A program made the translations under genes and the position numbers. This document shows positions 30,608-41,431 of a DNA stretch of 64,000 nt, piece after piece. Below the pieces are notes generated by a model that saw only the letters and a list, made by a program, of their open reading frames with translations, was not told where the DNA came from and made no database searches. The stretch is from the NCBI GenBank assembly GCA_011947345.1, contig JAAVTG010000094.1, forward strand, positions 1 to 64,000, in the 5' to 3' direction. Numbering within the stretch: the stretch's first letter is position 1; each line of letters opens with the position of its first letter. The stretch is from Phytophthora quininea. Taxonomy: Eukaryota; Oomycota; Peronosporomycetes; Peronosporales; Peronosporaceae.

Positions 30608-32258
30608 CTAAAGCGTAGACAGCACGTTCTCGTACTGCCTGCGGTTCTTAGTGATGTCTGTCTTTCTCAGCACCTGCATCATCACCGCAACAACAACTAT
30701 CGCCACGCCAGTCGCAAGCGCAGTCGATCCGATCGTAACAAACACGTCTTTCGTCCCCAAGACTTGCTGTGATGAAGAACCAGGCGGCGAGACGGCACCA
30801 GCTGCACGTGTTGATGACCCGGCGGCCTTAGCTGTATCGCCCTGATTGTTCTCAAACATCATCTGCACGGTGTCCACGCAAGCGAGAAATTCCCCTTGGT
30901 CGTCCACCACTTGAGTGTACACAACGTCTTAGCGTGACACTGCGTGTCCGTGCAAGGCCGCGCGTTAGGTGACCGAGCCTTCATGTTCCAGAAGTAGTTC
31001 TCCAATAAAGTCACGTTCTTCTGGGCACGCTGTACAAAGCTTGACAGTTCATCTGGGGACAACGACTTGAGGCCGTACGCCTCGCTTGCCGTAAACAGGA
31101 GCTTCCAGTCGAGCTGCGGATCGCTCTCTGCAATGTCGCTGCCATAAACAGCGTAGTCAAGCACCTCGTACGTTTCTGGGTCAAAGTCCCACACCATGAA
31201 CGAGGGATTGTTGCCAAAGAGCGGCGAGATCGAGCCCGAAATGAACATCGGCAGCAGTTGGAAAGCGTCGTCAACGCCTCCGTCAAGCGGTCGCACCGGC
31301 ACGCGGAACTCGATGCTGTGCACGTGGCCAAAAACTGAGCCTTGATCACGTCAGCGTACTTGCCAACGATCTGCTTGTACTTTGCAATGTACTTGACGTG
31401 CCACTGCGGGTTGCCTCCGTACGAGTCTACGATGGGGGCGATGTGGCCAGCAATGTACGCAAATTGGTCTGCTTGCTGCAACTCCTTTAGAGTTTTGTCC
31501 AACCACGCAAACTGTCCAAAGGATCCTCCTGCGCTGTCGTGTCCGGCAAATGGCTCAACTATATATGCCAAACAAATAATATTTTCATTAGCTTTCTCAA
31601 GTATGTAGGCCAGCAACAAGGAACGCTCACCGAATAGGCCACCGTATTCAGCGTGATCACATGCAGCTTGCTGTCTAACGCATAGCGTAGGTAGCCCCTC
31701 CTGTTCAACTGATCCATATTCACATCGGACAGCGAATCCTCCCAGACCTTCGAGATGAGCTCAATAGTCGGATTCGTCTCAGCTTCCGGGTCCGTCACCT
31801 CCATGTGATAGTCCGGGTCTGCACAAGCACAATCAAATATTAGAAAAAAATACTATATATAAGGGAAAAACTCGTCTTACTTCCGTCTGCATTCCCAATG
31901 ATGGCTGTGGTTTCGAACATTTTGCCGTCCTCCTCTAGGAGGATAGAACTTCTCCATCGCCAACACGTTACTCTCCACTGCCTTGGCAATGTATTCATCC
32001 GTAAACAGTCCGTGGGCTACGTGGTCTCCTGTGTACAGGAACATATCCGGGTTTGGATCACCCCTCCTTGGCATATTCCAGAGCAGACTCCAACAGCGCC
32101 AACGGAGCGTCCGAGAAGTAGCGGATCGAGATCTGGGCCGAGTCCTCAGGCTTGAGAGTCTCGGAGATATTAAGGTGGACGTCCGAGAAGTGCAGGATGT
32201 GACCGGGGGCGGCGGACACCCCTAGCAGCGCCGAGCCGAGCCACGCCAGCCGCAGCAT
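30608..32258 (-). CDS. Acid sphingomyelinase-like phosphodiesterase 2, TM anchored
   Basis: Paralogue of the gene at 25441. Motifs in order: HFSDVHLNISE, YTGDHVAHG, IIGNAD, AGHIAP and HVHSIEFRVP; C-terminal CTLKWWTTKG. Introns lie at about 31819-31879 and 31555-31626. Frame breaks occur near 32065 (GGGG), 31330 (TTTTT) and 30900 (GGGG), each repaired by adding one base to the run. After the last, a new tail appears: a Ser/Ala/Gly linker, one TM helix (VFVTIGSTALATGVAIVVVAV, 30682-30744) and a basic cytoplasmic end. The paralogue lacks this tail, so the pair may give one secreted and one membrane-bound enzyme. Confidence 0.82.
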
Positions 32259-32400
32259 TCTTGATAATCAGACCGCGATGTGTTAAATGAGACCTGGAGG
32301 CATAAATCCTACGTCATATCATATACTGTTTGTATCGGTTATCACCAACCGACGTTGATCTTTTCGAGATCGCAACCCCTCCCTGTAGAACTCGGTCGAG

Positions 32401-35400
32401 ATGCAGGAAGGTTTAGGCGGTGGCGAGTCCGCCGCAAGTGTGAAGAGAGCGCTGCTGCATGTGCAGAAGTTGGTGCAACTCGCTTCCGCGAGACCCAACG
32501 CGCTGACGCTACGTGAATACCGAGAAGCGCTAGAGGTTCGAGTCGTCCATGAAATAATAGACACTCAGCCTCCTAATCTACTAGTTTATATAAATTTTAT
32601 GTAGGAATGCTTGAAGCCGGAAGGCAGTGCGCAGATGAAGATTCTGGGCTTCCAACTGGCTGGGATCTCGCCAGGATGTTCGACTCATGAGGTCAGGAAA
32701 TTTATTCTGGAGGCCTGCGTCACGGAATTTGGCGGCTCAGAGAACACTTCGGTGCTGGCAGCTGCTATCCCCGTGTTAGGACTTGTCCCCGCGCCACTTG
32801 TGCTGGGTTTCTTGCTCTCCCCTGAGAGAGAGCCCATGAACAAACTTCGCACAATTCTGACGCACGAAGACACACAAGTGCGGTGTTCTGCTATTGAGAC
32901 GCTGTCGAAAATGACGCTGGACGTGGTTATTAATGTCGCTGGGGATGGATTGTTTGTCTTTCCGTTTGAGTCACACGAAGCACGGATTTGCTGTCAACAA
33001 GATGTCGAATCGCTCGTGAATGACTGTTGGAAACTGATTTTCCACACGCTTTTCATTGACGGAGAGCCACAGCACGCAGATTGCATTGTCGGCACAGCGT
33101 TTACTGCGCTGGCAAATTTGTTTGTACGTTCCAGCTCCATGGCGCAGTTTTTCCCAAGCTTTCGAGAGGCTCTTCGAATTCAAGCACCAATAGACGATGT
33201 AACGTCCTTGATGTACAAGCAAGCATTCCCACGTATTCGAGCTGTAATCTGCGCGGCGCAAACGCTGCCGATGAAGTACCAGTCCGATGCCATGCTGTGG
33301 ATTGCAATGCTTCTTCACATGATGATGGAGAGAAGTGGTGCTCGCTGCCCGAGTGTGAGCGTGCCATTCGTCGAAATTGATGTGGCAGACGACCGTAACC
33401 GTGATGGAGCTGACAATGAAGACGATGACGAATACCATTCCTCGACGGAGCCCGTTCGAGTGGACGAACTAGTGAGTGCTTTGCTAGAGTCCTGGGCCTT
33501 CCCCACCATTTCGAGGCGAGTGTCGCTTGCACAGGCCACGAGTATGTGTCGTGCCATTTTTATTTTGTTGGCACACCACTTCAATCATTTACGCGAATGA
33601 AATGGGCTGCACAACTCGAGAACCACCTCATCGCACAGTGCTATGTGGCAAACAAATCATCGGGTAACGGTGCAGGCCACTCCGAGCTTAAGCATGAACT
33701 TTCTGTAATGCTGGTAAAAACATTTGCGTGGCTATCTGGAGTCAATTGCCAGAATCTGTTCGTCCGTGCGACGGAAGCGCTTTACCTTCTGGACCATGAA
33801 AGAGACCGACGAGATCTGGTTCAAGCTCTAATGGATACTATTGCCATGCATGTCGTGACCAATAGAGATTTCCAGCTACTGCAAGGATTATGCATGTTAG
33901 CGTTCTTTAGACAACCAAAAGGATTTTCTCGACTGTCTCCACGCACCAACGGCTCCGAAGTGGTTCGGGCTCTGTTTCAAGCTCTCGGTTCCGTACCACA
34001 AGAAAACCTGGAGCGACAGGTGGCCCAACTTATTGCACTACGAGTCTTTCGGGGTCTTCTGTTACTCAAGCTTGGCGGTTCAGCTACCATCTCGCCCAAG
34101 GCATATCGTCGGTCATTGGAAATCAGTGAGAATGTTGTTTATTACACGGGACTTTTGACGACCCACTACCAGGGATTTTTTGACAGTCCCGAACTCGCGC
34201 TTCGAGAGTCGCTCGATTTTTTCAGTGCGAGTTGTTCCCAACCATGAACGAGATTGCGTCTCAATGTGCCCGTCTTCAGATACTTTGGATTGGCGTTTGT
34301 CTTCATCGCAATTACGCGCCGCACGCACCCTTCGAGGCGCTGGTGAAAGAGTTGCATAACGAAACTGGCCGTCTTTTTGTAGCTATCTGGAACGATGACG
34401 ACGAGATGGAAGGAGCAACTTTCGATAATGGCTTACTCGGTGGTGCTGGTGCTGAAGAATTTCCAACAACTCAAAAACGCGCAGGAGATGCAAATATGGT
34501 GGATGCCCTGCTGGTGATTGGTGACTGTATTGCTCTTCTAGCCCAGCTTCAACCGCACACACAGCCTCAATTTGTACAAATGTGCGAGAAAATGGTTGCA
34601 GCGTTAACAACATCTGGGAGTTCTCCGGCTACCACATCCCAGCAATATCGTATGTACGTGAACGCTATCGTTTCCAGGCCACACATTACCTTCGCTCGTC
34701 TAACACTATTTTGTTACAGCATCGAGGAAGTTATGACAATTCTGTCGACTCAAACGTCGACAGATTCGTCATCAACTTTATTTCCAAAGGCGATATTCGA
34801 CCCACGAGATATTTTTTGCCAAGAAAACACGTCGATCAAGTCGATCACTTGGAACAATCTCGAGATGAAGACTACCAAGAGCCGATCACGATAACAGGTA
34901 GTGCTGACCCAGTCGCCATTCAGATTTCGCATTATCACCCGATCCCCGACAAAGAAGAGATAGTCGGGCTTGAAGTAAGTTGTTGTAACCTCACCACCTG
35001 GTCATTGAACGACCTAGAAGTCCAGCTTCACCCGCTTGGAGGCGCAGGAGTTGTTCAATGCGTAGACGCCTCCAAAGACTTGAAGTTGCGTTTATTGCGT
35101 GCTGGAGAGACTGTAAGTGTTGGTACCAGCGGCGGCAGCAGTTTACCACCTTTTGGCGTGATCAAAGCCGAAAAGCGCTTTCGTGTGTGCAGATTTACCC
35201 AAGCTACGTTTTTGGTGAAAGCTGTTTTTGTTCACGAAGTTGAAGGTGACGGCGGGGGAATTGACAGAAAACGCGTCACCAACACCGATTCGTATGTCAT
35301 TTAGCGACCAGTATGTGTTGCGTTTCGACGCTCTACTACGGCTTCCTCAACCACAATTCGCCTGCGACCCTTTTTCAGCATTGCTGGCAGACGTACGTAT

Positions 35401-36157
35401 TGTTTAACGATTTATGCTTTATCGTGATGCTGACTCTTTTTGTATTTAGAGCCGACTCGAGCGCTTTGTGGCACGTGCAAACCGTAGAAGACATTGATGA
35501 AAAGTTGACAATCTGCCAAAGCGTTCTTCACTACATGAACGACAGGGTTGCCACCATTCCGGAGTTATCGCTCGAGCTGCCGATGCACTGCCACGTATGT
35601 ATCAATTGTTTGTCATACATCGTACTGATCAACGCCTGCTCTGTTCAGATCGCAATGCTCACGCAGACTCGATGGGGATTCTACGTGGCTGCCACGCTGA
35701 CGATGAACGCCGACGCGGACATCTCATCAGCAACATCAAATTCGTCGGGCGTTCTGGAAATCCGCTCGACTCGTGAAAATATCCGCGAGTTTAAACGTTG
35801 GCCGAAGGATACCACGCGAGTATTTGTCGGCGATCAAGTGCGTCTCTGCAGTGCCCCGATAGTGGCTTCCAACGTTCGCGACTCGGTGGAGTCAATCACC
35901 AACGGGCCATGGCATCTTCGATACCAACTCCTCCAGTAGATGACTCACTCCCACGATCAGTCCCAGTACCCATGCAGTCGATCGCAGTCAACAAGATGTC
36001 CTCGTTCTCGCAGCCGAACCCAGCGTTCAGTACGAACTTCGCAGCGGAATCTCCAGGTTTTGGTCCAACCAGTCCGACCTCTTCATTCCAGGCCCCTGAA
36101 CAAGTGCGCGCTCCAGAAACTATTCCTTCCGATGACCCGTTCGCCGACTTCCTCTAG
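32401..36157 (+). CDS. Large adaptin-like protein, TPLATE (TSET complex) candidate
   Basis: Reconstructed length is about 1,170 residues, close to plant TPLATE. Exon 1 is 32401-32535; exon 2 starts at 32605 in frame. The N-terminal 700 residues are helical solenoid (HEAT-like). After about 34880 comes an appendage-like part beginning ITGSADPVAIQISHYH, which resembles the same place in TPLATE. Short introns lie near 35394-35449 and 35596-35648. The last 70 residues are Pro/Ser-rich and end DDPFADFL, a DPF motif of the kind that binds clathrin-adaptor ears. Frame breaks lie near 33590, 34240, 34700, 35290 and 35920. It would act in endocytic coat formation. The alternative is a divergent AP beta or COPI subunit; the TPLATE call is from memory of topology and sequence flavour. 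Confidence 0.55.
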
Positions 36158-36198
36158 ATCAAATACATGTACAGCACAACTTCAACAAGAGAACAAAA

Positions 36199-39100
36199 AT
36201 GGATACAGCTTCTTTTGATTGGTTGAAATCCGAAATCACACTTTTCCAAGCAGAAAGCATCAAGATGCGCGTTGCCGATGGAGACGGCGACGATGAGCGC
36301 GTGTATCGGCCGCTGCTGTTCCATTCCACGGGCTACGCGAGCTCTGAGTTGTTCCGAGACTCGTACGAGATGCACTCACGTCTGCCGACGCCATCCGCAG
36401 ACTCCACAAAGCCGCAAAAGAAGCGACATGTGCTGGAGCCGCAGATCCGCCTGGAAACGCTGAGCTCCAGAGCTGCTACGGCGGTGTTGTGGGTCACCTA
36501 CTTGGCATTTCTGTTGGCAGTAGCACTGCCATATCTACAGAGCAAAGGATACTTAGAAACGGTAGGTTTGGATGGCAGAATATTATTTTTTGATTGTTAT
36601 CTATGATATTGTTATTATACTGCAGGCGGTGGAACTCCCTGGAGGAGTGTGCAAAGCTGAAGACGGGCACGTGTGGACGGAGCCTTGTATTCAAGTAGAC
36701 AAGGCTAGAGGAATTGCGCAGTGGTCGGCATATGTCGGCAATGTGTCTCGGTATGCTGGATCTATTGAGATTAAACTGGATGTGAGGGAGCAAATGAACT
36801 CGTCCCGTTCAGAGGCGCTCCTGGCAGATACCGCTGAGAGCAACATTTTACAAGATTTGGATCGGGTGGGGGCGGCGTGGAGGATGGACAGAGATGCAAA
36901 CAGGAAGAAGAGCACAACGGATGAAGCGGCCAGCGTATCTGAGCTTGAAGGTGGAGAGCTTGAGGAGGAAAGAGGGTTTGTATTACGCTACGATGCCAAG
37001 TTATTCGGTATCGATCGAGATGTGACGCCGGTCTCGAAAGACCTTGTTGCGAACGAGCGTAATCAAACTGTTTGGGTTCAGTGTCGTTCGGAAGGACCGT
37101 GCGATGTTGCACGGCTTTTGGAATTACTCAAGATATCGATCGACTGGTACGAAATAAAAGAGAAACGCGAGATGGTGCGTTGCAGGGCTAACTCGGTTGG
37201 TGTGCAGGGTGGGAGCGGATACGATGCCTATGTGGTGGTTATTGTGTTTCGAGGACTTTATCCGAACGTTTTCGGCAAAGTTGTGGTTTACCAGTTTGCG
37301 TACACGTAGGTGAATCTTGCTATTGGATAATTGTGGTTGTCCGTCTAACAACTTACTGCCTATGCTTTGAATTGGATAGAAAACCATCAATTCACGTGGG
37401 TGAAGTTGCTGTACGAGGGGTTCTAGTGTTAGCATCCATCTTGGCGCTGCCGTGTTGGTTCATCTCGGTCGTCAACTTTCACGGTGGATCATGGAACCAA
37501 GTGCTGACTGTGCAAAAGTGGTTACTAGGCCTGGGGGTTGTGTTGGTGTTGTGGCAGAATCCGATTTACGCGGTGTCTCAACTCTACCCAAACGTGAGCA
37601 TACGCACACGATTCGTATCAATCACGTGCGAGTCATTTGCCGAGGCGTTTTTCTACGTGTTCTGGTTGAACTTAATGGACCAGCATAGTGGAGACTTCTC
37701 TCTCGAAGGTGCAGTTTTGCCTCGAAGATGATTTTTGGCTTGGTCCTGTTTGGTGTGGATACCACGATGACAGTTTTACGGATGCCAAAACTATTTTTTC
37801 AGTCGACGGCTTTGCCGTTGGCCCGTGATTTCCATCATGAGGAACTATACGTGATTCTTGGATTCGTACGCACCGGGCTGATTGTCGTTTGGCTCGTTTG
37901 GATTACGAAAGTTGGAGCTCGATCGGGGCGGTACCTGAAGGAGCTGCCTTATATGGCAACTCGCTTTAAGCAGCTATCGTATCGGTTCCTAGTACTGCAG
38001 ACGCTCCTCATTCTTGTCTACGTTTTTGCGCTGTCTGCTCTACAGATATTCTATCTGGGAGAAACTTGGTACTTTGTTGGATACGATGCCTTTATCCAAG
38101 ATGCAGTGCATACGTTTGCGAAAATGCATACGGGCCATCCATCACTGGGCAAATTCGTGTTTCTCTCGGTGTACGTCTATCTGGTTATGTTCGTTCATTT
38201 GCCTCCACTTGCGGGCGACAGTACTGGGTTGTTAGCATCGACAGCTTTCCATGTAGATGAGAAGCCTCGTGTGGACTCGTATGGGTTCCTCACACCAGAC
38301 TCAAACTTGTTCTGCGTGGAGACGGCTGGGTGGTTGCTAGAGATGGCTTACCAGGCTTATTTCGACCCTGCTGGATGCCCATCGCCATCTGGATATGGAG
38401 AGCTGAACCTTGAGCAGCACGGCTTTGAGCTAATCACTCATCTACGGAGTAGACTGACAGATACTCACGTCGTTGTCGCATGGAGTCAAAGCGATCATCG
38501 GCGTTTGGTTATTTCCTTCCGTGGCACTACCAGCAGGGAGAATTGGAGGAGTAACATTCGAGCTGACCAGCACGTACTATGGATTAAATCTCGGGGACTA
38601 CGTTGGCGTAAAACGTGTCTCGAACGGGTAAAGGACTTTACGGCGAAAATTCCTTTGGTGAACATGGCACTGCCTCGCGTCCATAGAGGTAAGCAGGAGT
38701 TTGCACTTCAAGTCGCTGCAATTGATTCCTTTAACAATTATGCTCATTTTCGCGTAGGGTTTTGGCTGGCGTACGAGTCAATCCGAGACGAACTAAAAGA
38801 AGTGACTCGTCTTATTCTAGACGAGAACCCTGGGATATCTGTGTACATTACGGGCCACAGCATGGGCGGATCTTTGGCAATTTTGGCTGCGTACGACCTC
38901 GCAGTGAATTTCAGCATCAAAGTCAACATGTACAACTTCGGAGGTCCGCGTGTCGGTAATCCGAGCTTTCGCCAACACTACGATCGATGCGTTCCGACAA
39001 GCTATCGCGTTGTCATGGATGGAGACATTGTGCCGGGAATACCAAAATTTGTAAGTGCGCACTTTATTTCTTCAGGAGTATCGACAAACTGATTGTTGTG

Positions 39101-39300
39101 TTTTTCGTTTGTTCTTAGTGGGGCTGTACCAGCACGTAGGAACTGAAATCTCTTTGGACGTAGCAGGAAATCTGATTGTTGACCCTAGCTTCGTTGAGCG
39201 GCATCTTCACAACTCATCGCGTCGTAAGGCCACGATGCACGGCACCAATGTCTATCGTGTGTCGATTGCCAAATGTCTCGACAACTTGACCGACGCGTAG
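36199..39300 (+). CDS. Seven-TM Wntless/TMEM181-like domain fused to class 3 lipase
   Basis: One gene. Exon 1 is 36199-36561 and the introns are 36562-36625, 37306-37379 and 39051-39118; exons 1-3 join in frame. The N-terminal part has a first TM helix (AVLWVTYLAFLLAVALPYL), a luminal domain of about 230 residues, then about seven TM helices (37400-38240) including SQLYPNVSIRTRF, as in Wntless/TMEM181 proteins. The C-terminal 300 residues are a class 3 lipase: VISFRGTTSRENWRSN, the nucleophile elbow GHSMGGSLA (38851-38877), FGGPRVGNP, DGDIVPGIP and YQHVGTEI. Frame breaks near 37720 (TTTT) and 39122 (GGGG) fit missing bases. It would hydrolyse an acyl lipid at a membrane of the secretory system. 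Confidence 0.8.
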
Positions 39301-39469
39301 CGTGCCTAACGACTTTTGCAGAGTGAAAGCAGTAATATATCTATTGGGCGATCATGCACCGCGCGCACTTGGTGTCTGTTTTCCAGGTTTCTGGCGAAGC
39401 GTCACAATTCGTTTCGGAGACTCCAAGTGGCGAGAAAGTAGCGATCCGATACGGTGAGCAAGCATCACT

Positions 39470-40563
39470 ATGGCAGATGAAGACGACCAGCAGGCGCAGG
39501 AAGGAGTGATTCGCTCGCACATGGAGCTAGCAGAGGCCGCAGCAAACGGCTCCCGAACGATGGTGCGTGTGGGGCTGCTTCAATCTGTGGTGCTTTGGTA
39601 GTTGACGCTTTCATACACACAGGTAGAGTTCTTACTGGACAATGGTGTGCACATCGACACTCCTGGGAAAGGTGAGCTGAACTGCAGTATCCCATGGAGC
39701 ATCCATTGTACTGTGATGCATCTCATTCCCTGGTGAATACGTAGATGGAACGACTCCACTCTGCGCGGCAGCTCTCTGGGGGACGACGCCATGGTTGCGT
39801 ATTTGCTTGACAAAGGTGCAGATGTTGGTGCCAGGAATGAAGGTATTCTGCTGTAGCATTGACTGCATCTGCAACTCAACCAACACAACACTGTTTGCCG
39901 AATCACAGGCACCGGGTGGACTGCTCTTCACGCAGCAGCTTTCCAAGAGCATGGCAAGGTCGTGCGTATTCTGCTGGATCATCAAGCTGACCCCAAAATC
40001 GCAGACGTGGAAGGCCGTCGACCAGTCGACTACGCCAGCATCTCCGAAGCGATTTGGGCGTTCTTCGCAGGTAACGACCGAGCAGCTAACAACTACATTA
40101 TGAATGCTTCGTGCGATTGACACTGTCATCGTAGCACGAGGCTGCAGCAAGAGCCTGAAGGCGGATCTAATCGCGAAAGGAATTATTCGGAAGATCGCCG
40201 ACCAGCCCGAGCAGAACCAGCCCGGCGACAAGTACACCGACAGCGTACGTTCGGTGCCTTTTACGAGCCTTTCTTCTTAATATTTAGCGGACGCTGACCC
40301 CGATTGTTTGTGCAGATTTCTTCCTTTTCGCGTCCAGGTTCTGCCTACATGCGGGCGCAAATGCATCCGCCGCTGGCCCGCCGACAGAGTCCCGTCGTCA
40401 AGGTGCGAGTCATCAAGTCTAGCTCCAGCACATCGTCTAACATGTTGCTTTTCAGTCGCGCGACGGTCGGGTCCCTACCGGACCAATTGACCCGCTGGGC
40501 GATCTGCCGTCCACGCCCGAGTCCAACCAGAGACGTCCATCGCTGAGGCGAATGGGATTGTGA
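39470..40563 (+). CDS. Ankyrin-repeat protein with many short introns
   Basis: It starts MADEDDQQAQEGVIRSHMEL. Three to four ankyrin repeats are spread over small exons: VEFLLDNGVHIDTPGK, GTTPLCAAALW...VAYLLDKGADVGARNE and GWTALHAAAFQEHGKVVRIL. A helical part (RPVDYASISEAIWAFFA) and a basic Ser/Pro-rich tail (ISSFSRPGSAYM, RQSPVVK, RRPSLRRMGL) follow. At least six introns of 50-80 nt are visible (for example from 39559, 39671, 39842, 40071, 40243). A GGGGG run near 39780 lost one base. It is probably a protein-protein adaptor; partner unknown. RRPSL is a good basophilic kinase site. Confidence 0.7.
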
Positions 40564-40788
40564 GCAAGGCAACTTCAACTTTGTGGCACATGTGTTCCAC
40601 TTTGCCATGTAGCGCGTGATGTAGTCCGCCCCACACTGGAGGCGTTATAAACATGAGCCCGCACCTGCGGTCCAAAATGCCGCCCCTTCCACATACAAAG
40701 CGCAAGTGTTTTCGTCCCTGTGGTGCATTCGTGTGGGCCGCTCACTTCCTGTATCTCCTCGAGCACAGCACAAGCAAATTCGTTCGGA

Positions 40789-41189
40789 ATGGTAGCGTCG
40801 ACTACGTATGCACATGGCCCGCAACGATCCCTGCCTAACACTTTTGTATGACGTCCCCATTTTAGTCGCTTCTTACCAAGGGATCTCGCACTGTGGCCCA
40901 GTCGCTTCGCGCTGGCGCCCGCGGCATGTCGTCGGCCACCGAGCAGGAGGCCAAGGAGCAGATGCACCGATGGACCACCATCTCCAAGGGCATGATCGGC
41001 CTGGTGACCGTCTTCACGGCCTACACGGTGCAGGACCACCTGAGCCACGGCCACCACAGCGAGGCGCCGCCAGCCTACCCGTACCTCAAGATGCGCAACA
41101 AGCCCTTCCCGTGGCCTGAGTCGGACTGCGACCTGCTCGACCTCGAGTGCCGCGAGAAGGCCCGTGCCGCCAAGAAGGCCCTTGACTAA
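40789..41189 (+). CDS. COX6A: Cytochrome c oxidase subunit VIa
   Basis: A nuclear-encoded inner-membrane subunit of complex IV. The main exon (about 40864-41189) reads LLTKGSRTVAQSLRAGARGM, a basic presequence, then the mature part with MHRWTTISKGMIGLVTVFTA (single TM helix), a His-rich linker, the family signature YPYLKMRNKPFPWPESDCD and a short charged end. A small first exon probably lies at 40789-40805 (ATGGTAGCGTCG) with a donor at 40806 and an acceptor at 40863. The phase does not match perfectly, so the true start or a base is uncertain. A 225-codon minus-strand frame over this gene is a shadow. Confidence 0.85.
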
Positions 41190-41431
41190 GCTCGCTGAAT
41201 CAAAGACGCTCGCCGTTTCTTTGGAGTGCTCGGACGTACTGAAAACACACACAAAAACTGAAGAGAAAAATAAAATGCTGGCCGAGGGCTTTCTTGCTTA
41301 TAAAACACAGAGATCCTCTACGATATGGGAGCTTATATCGGCATGGAAGAACTGCCAAAGATGAGCTGGCAGCAAAGAGAAGCGATGAACCACCAGATTG
41401 ATTTTATTTGTAGTTTTATTCAAAGAAAAGT

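Noticed and set aside
40575..41252. 225-codon minus-strand frame over COX6A
   Set aside because: It is antisense to a well-supported COX VIa exon and shows only shadow composition (GC-rich third positions).
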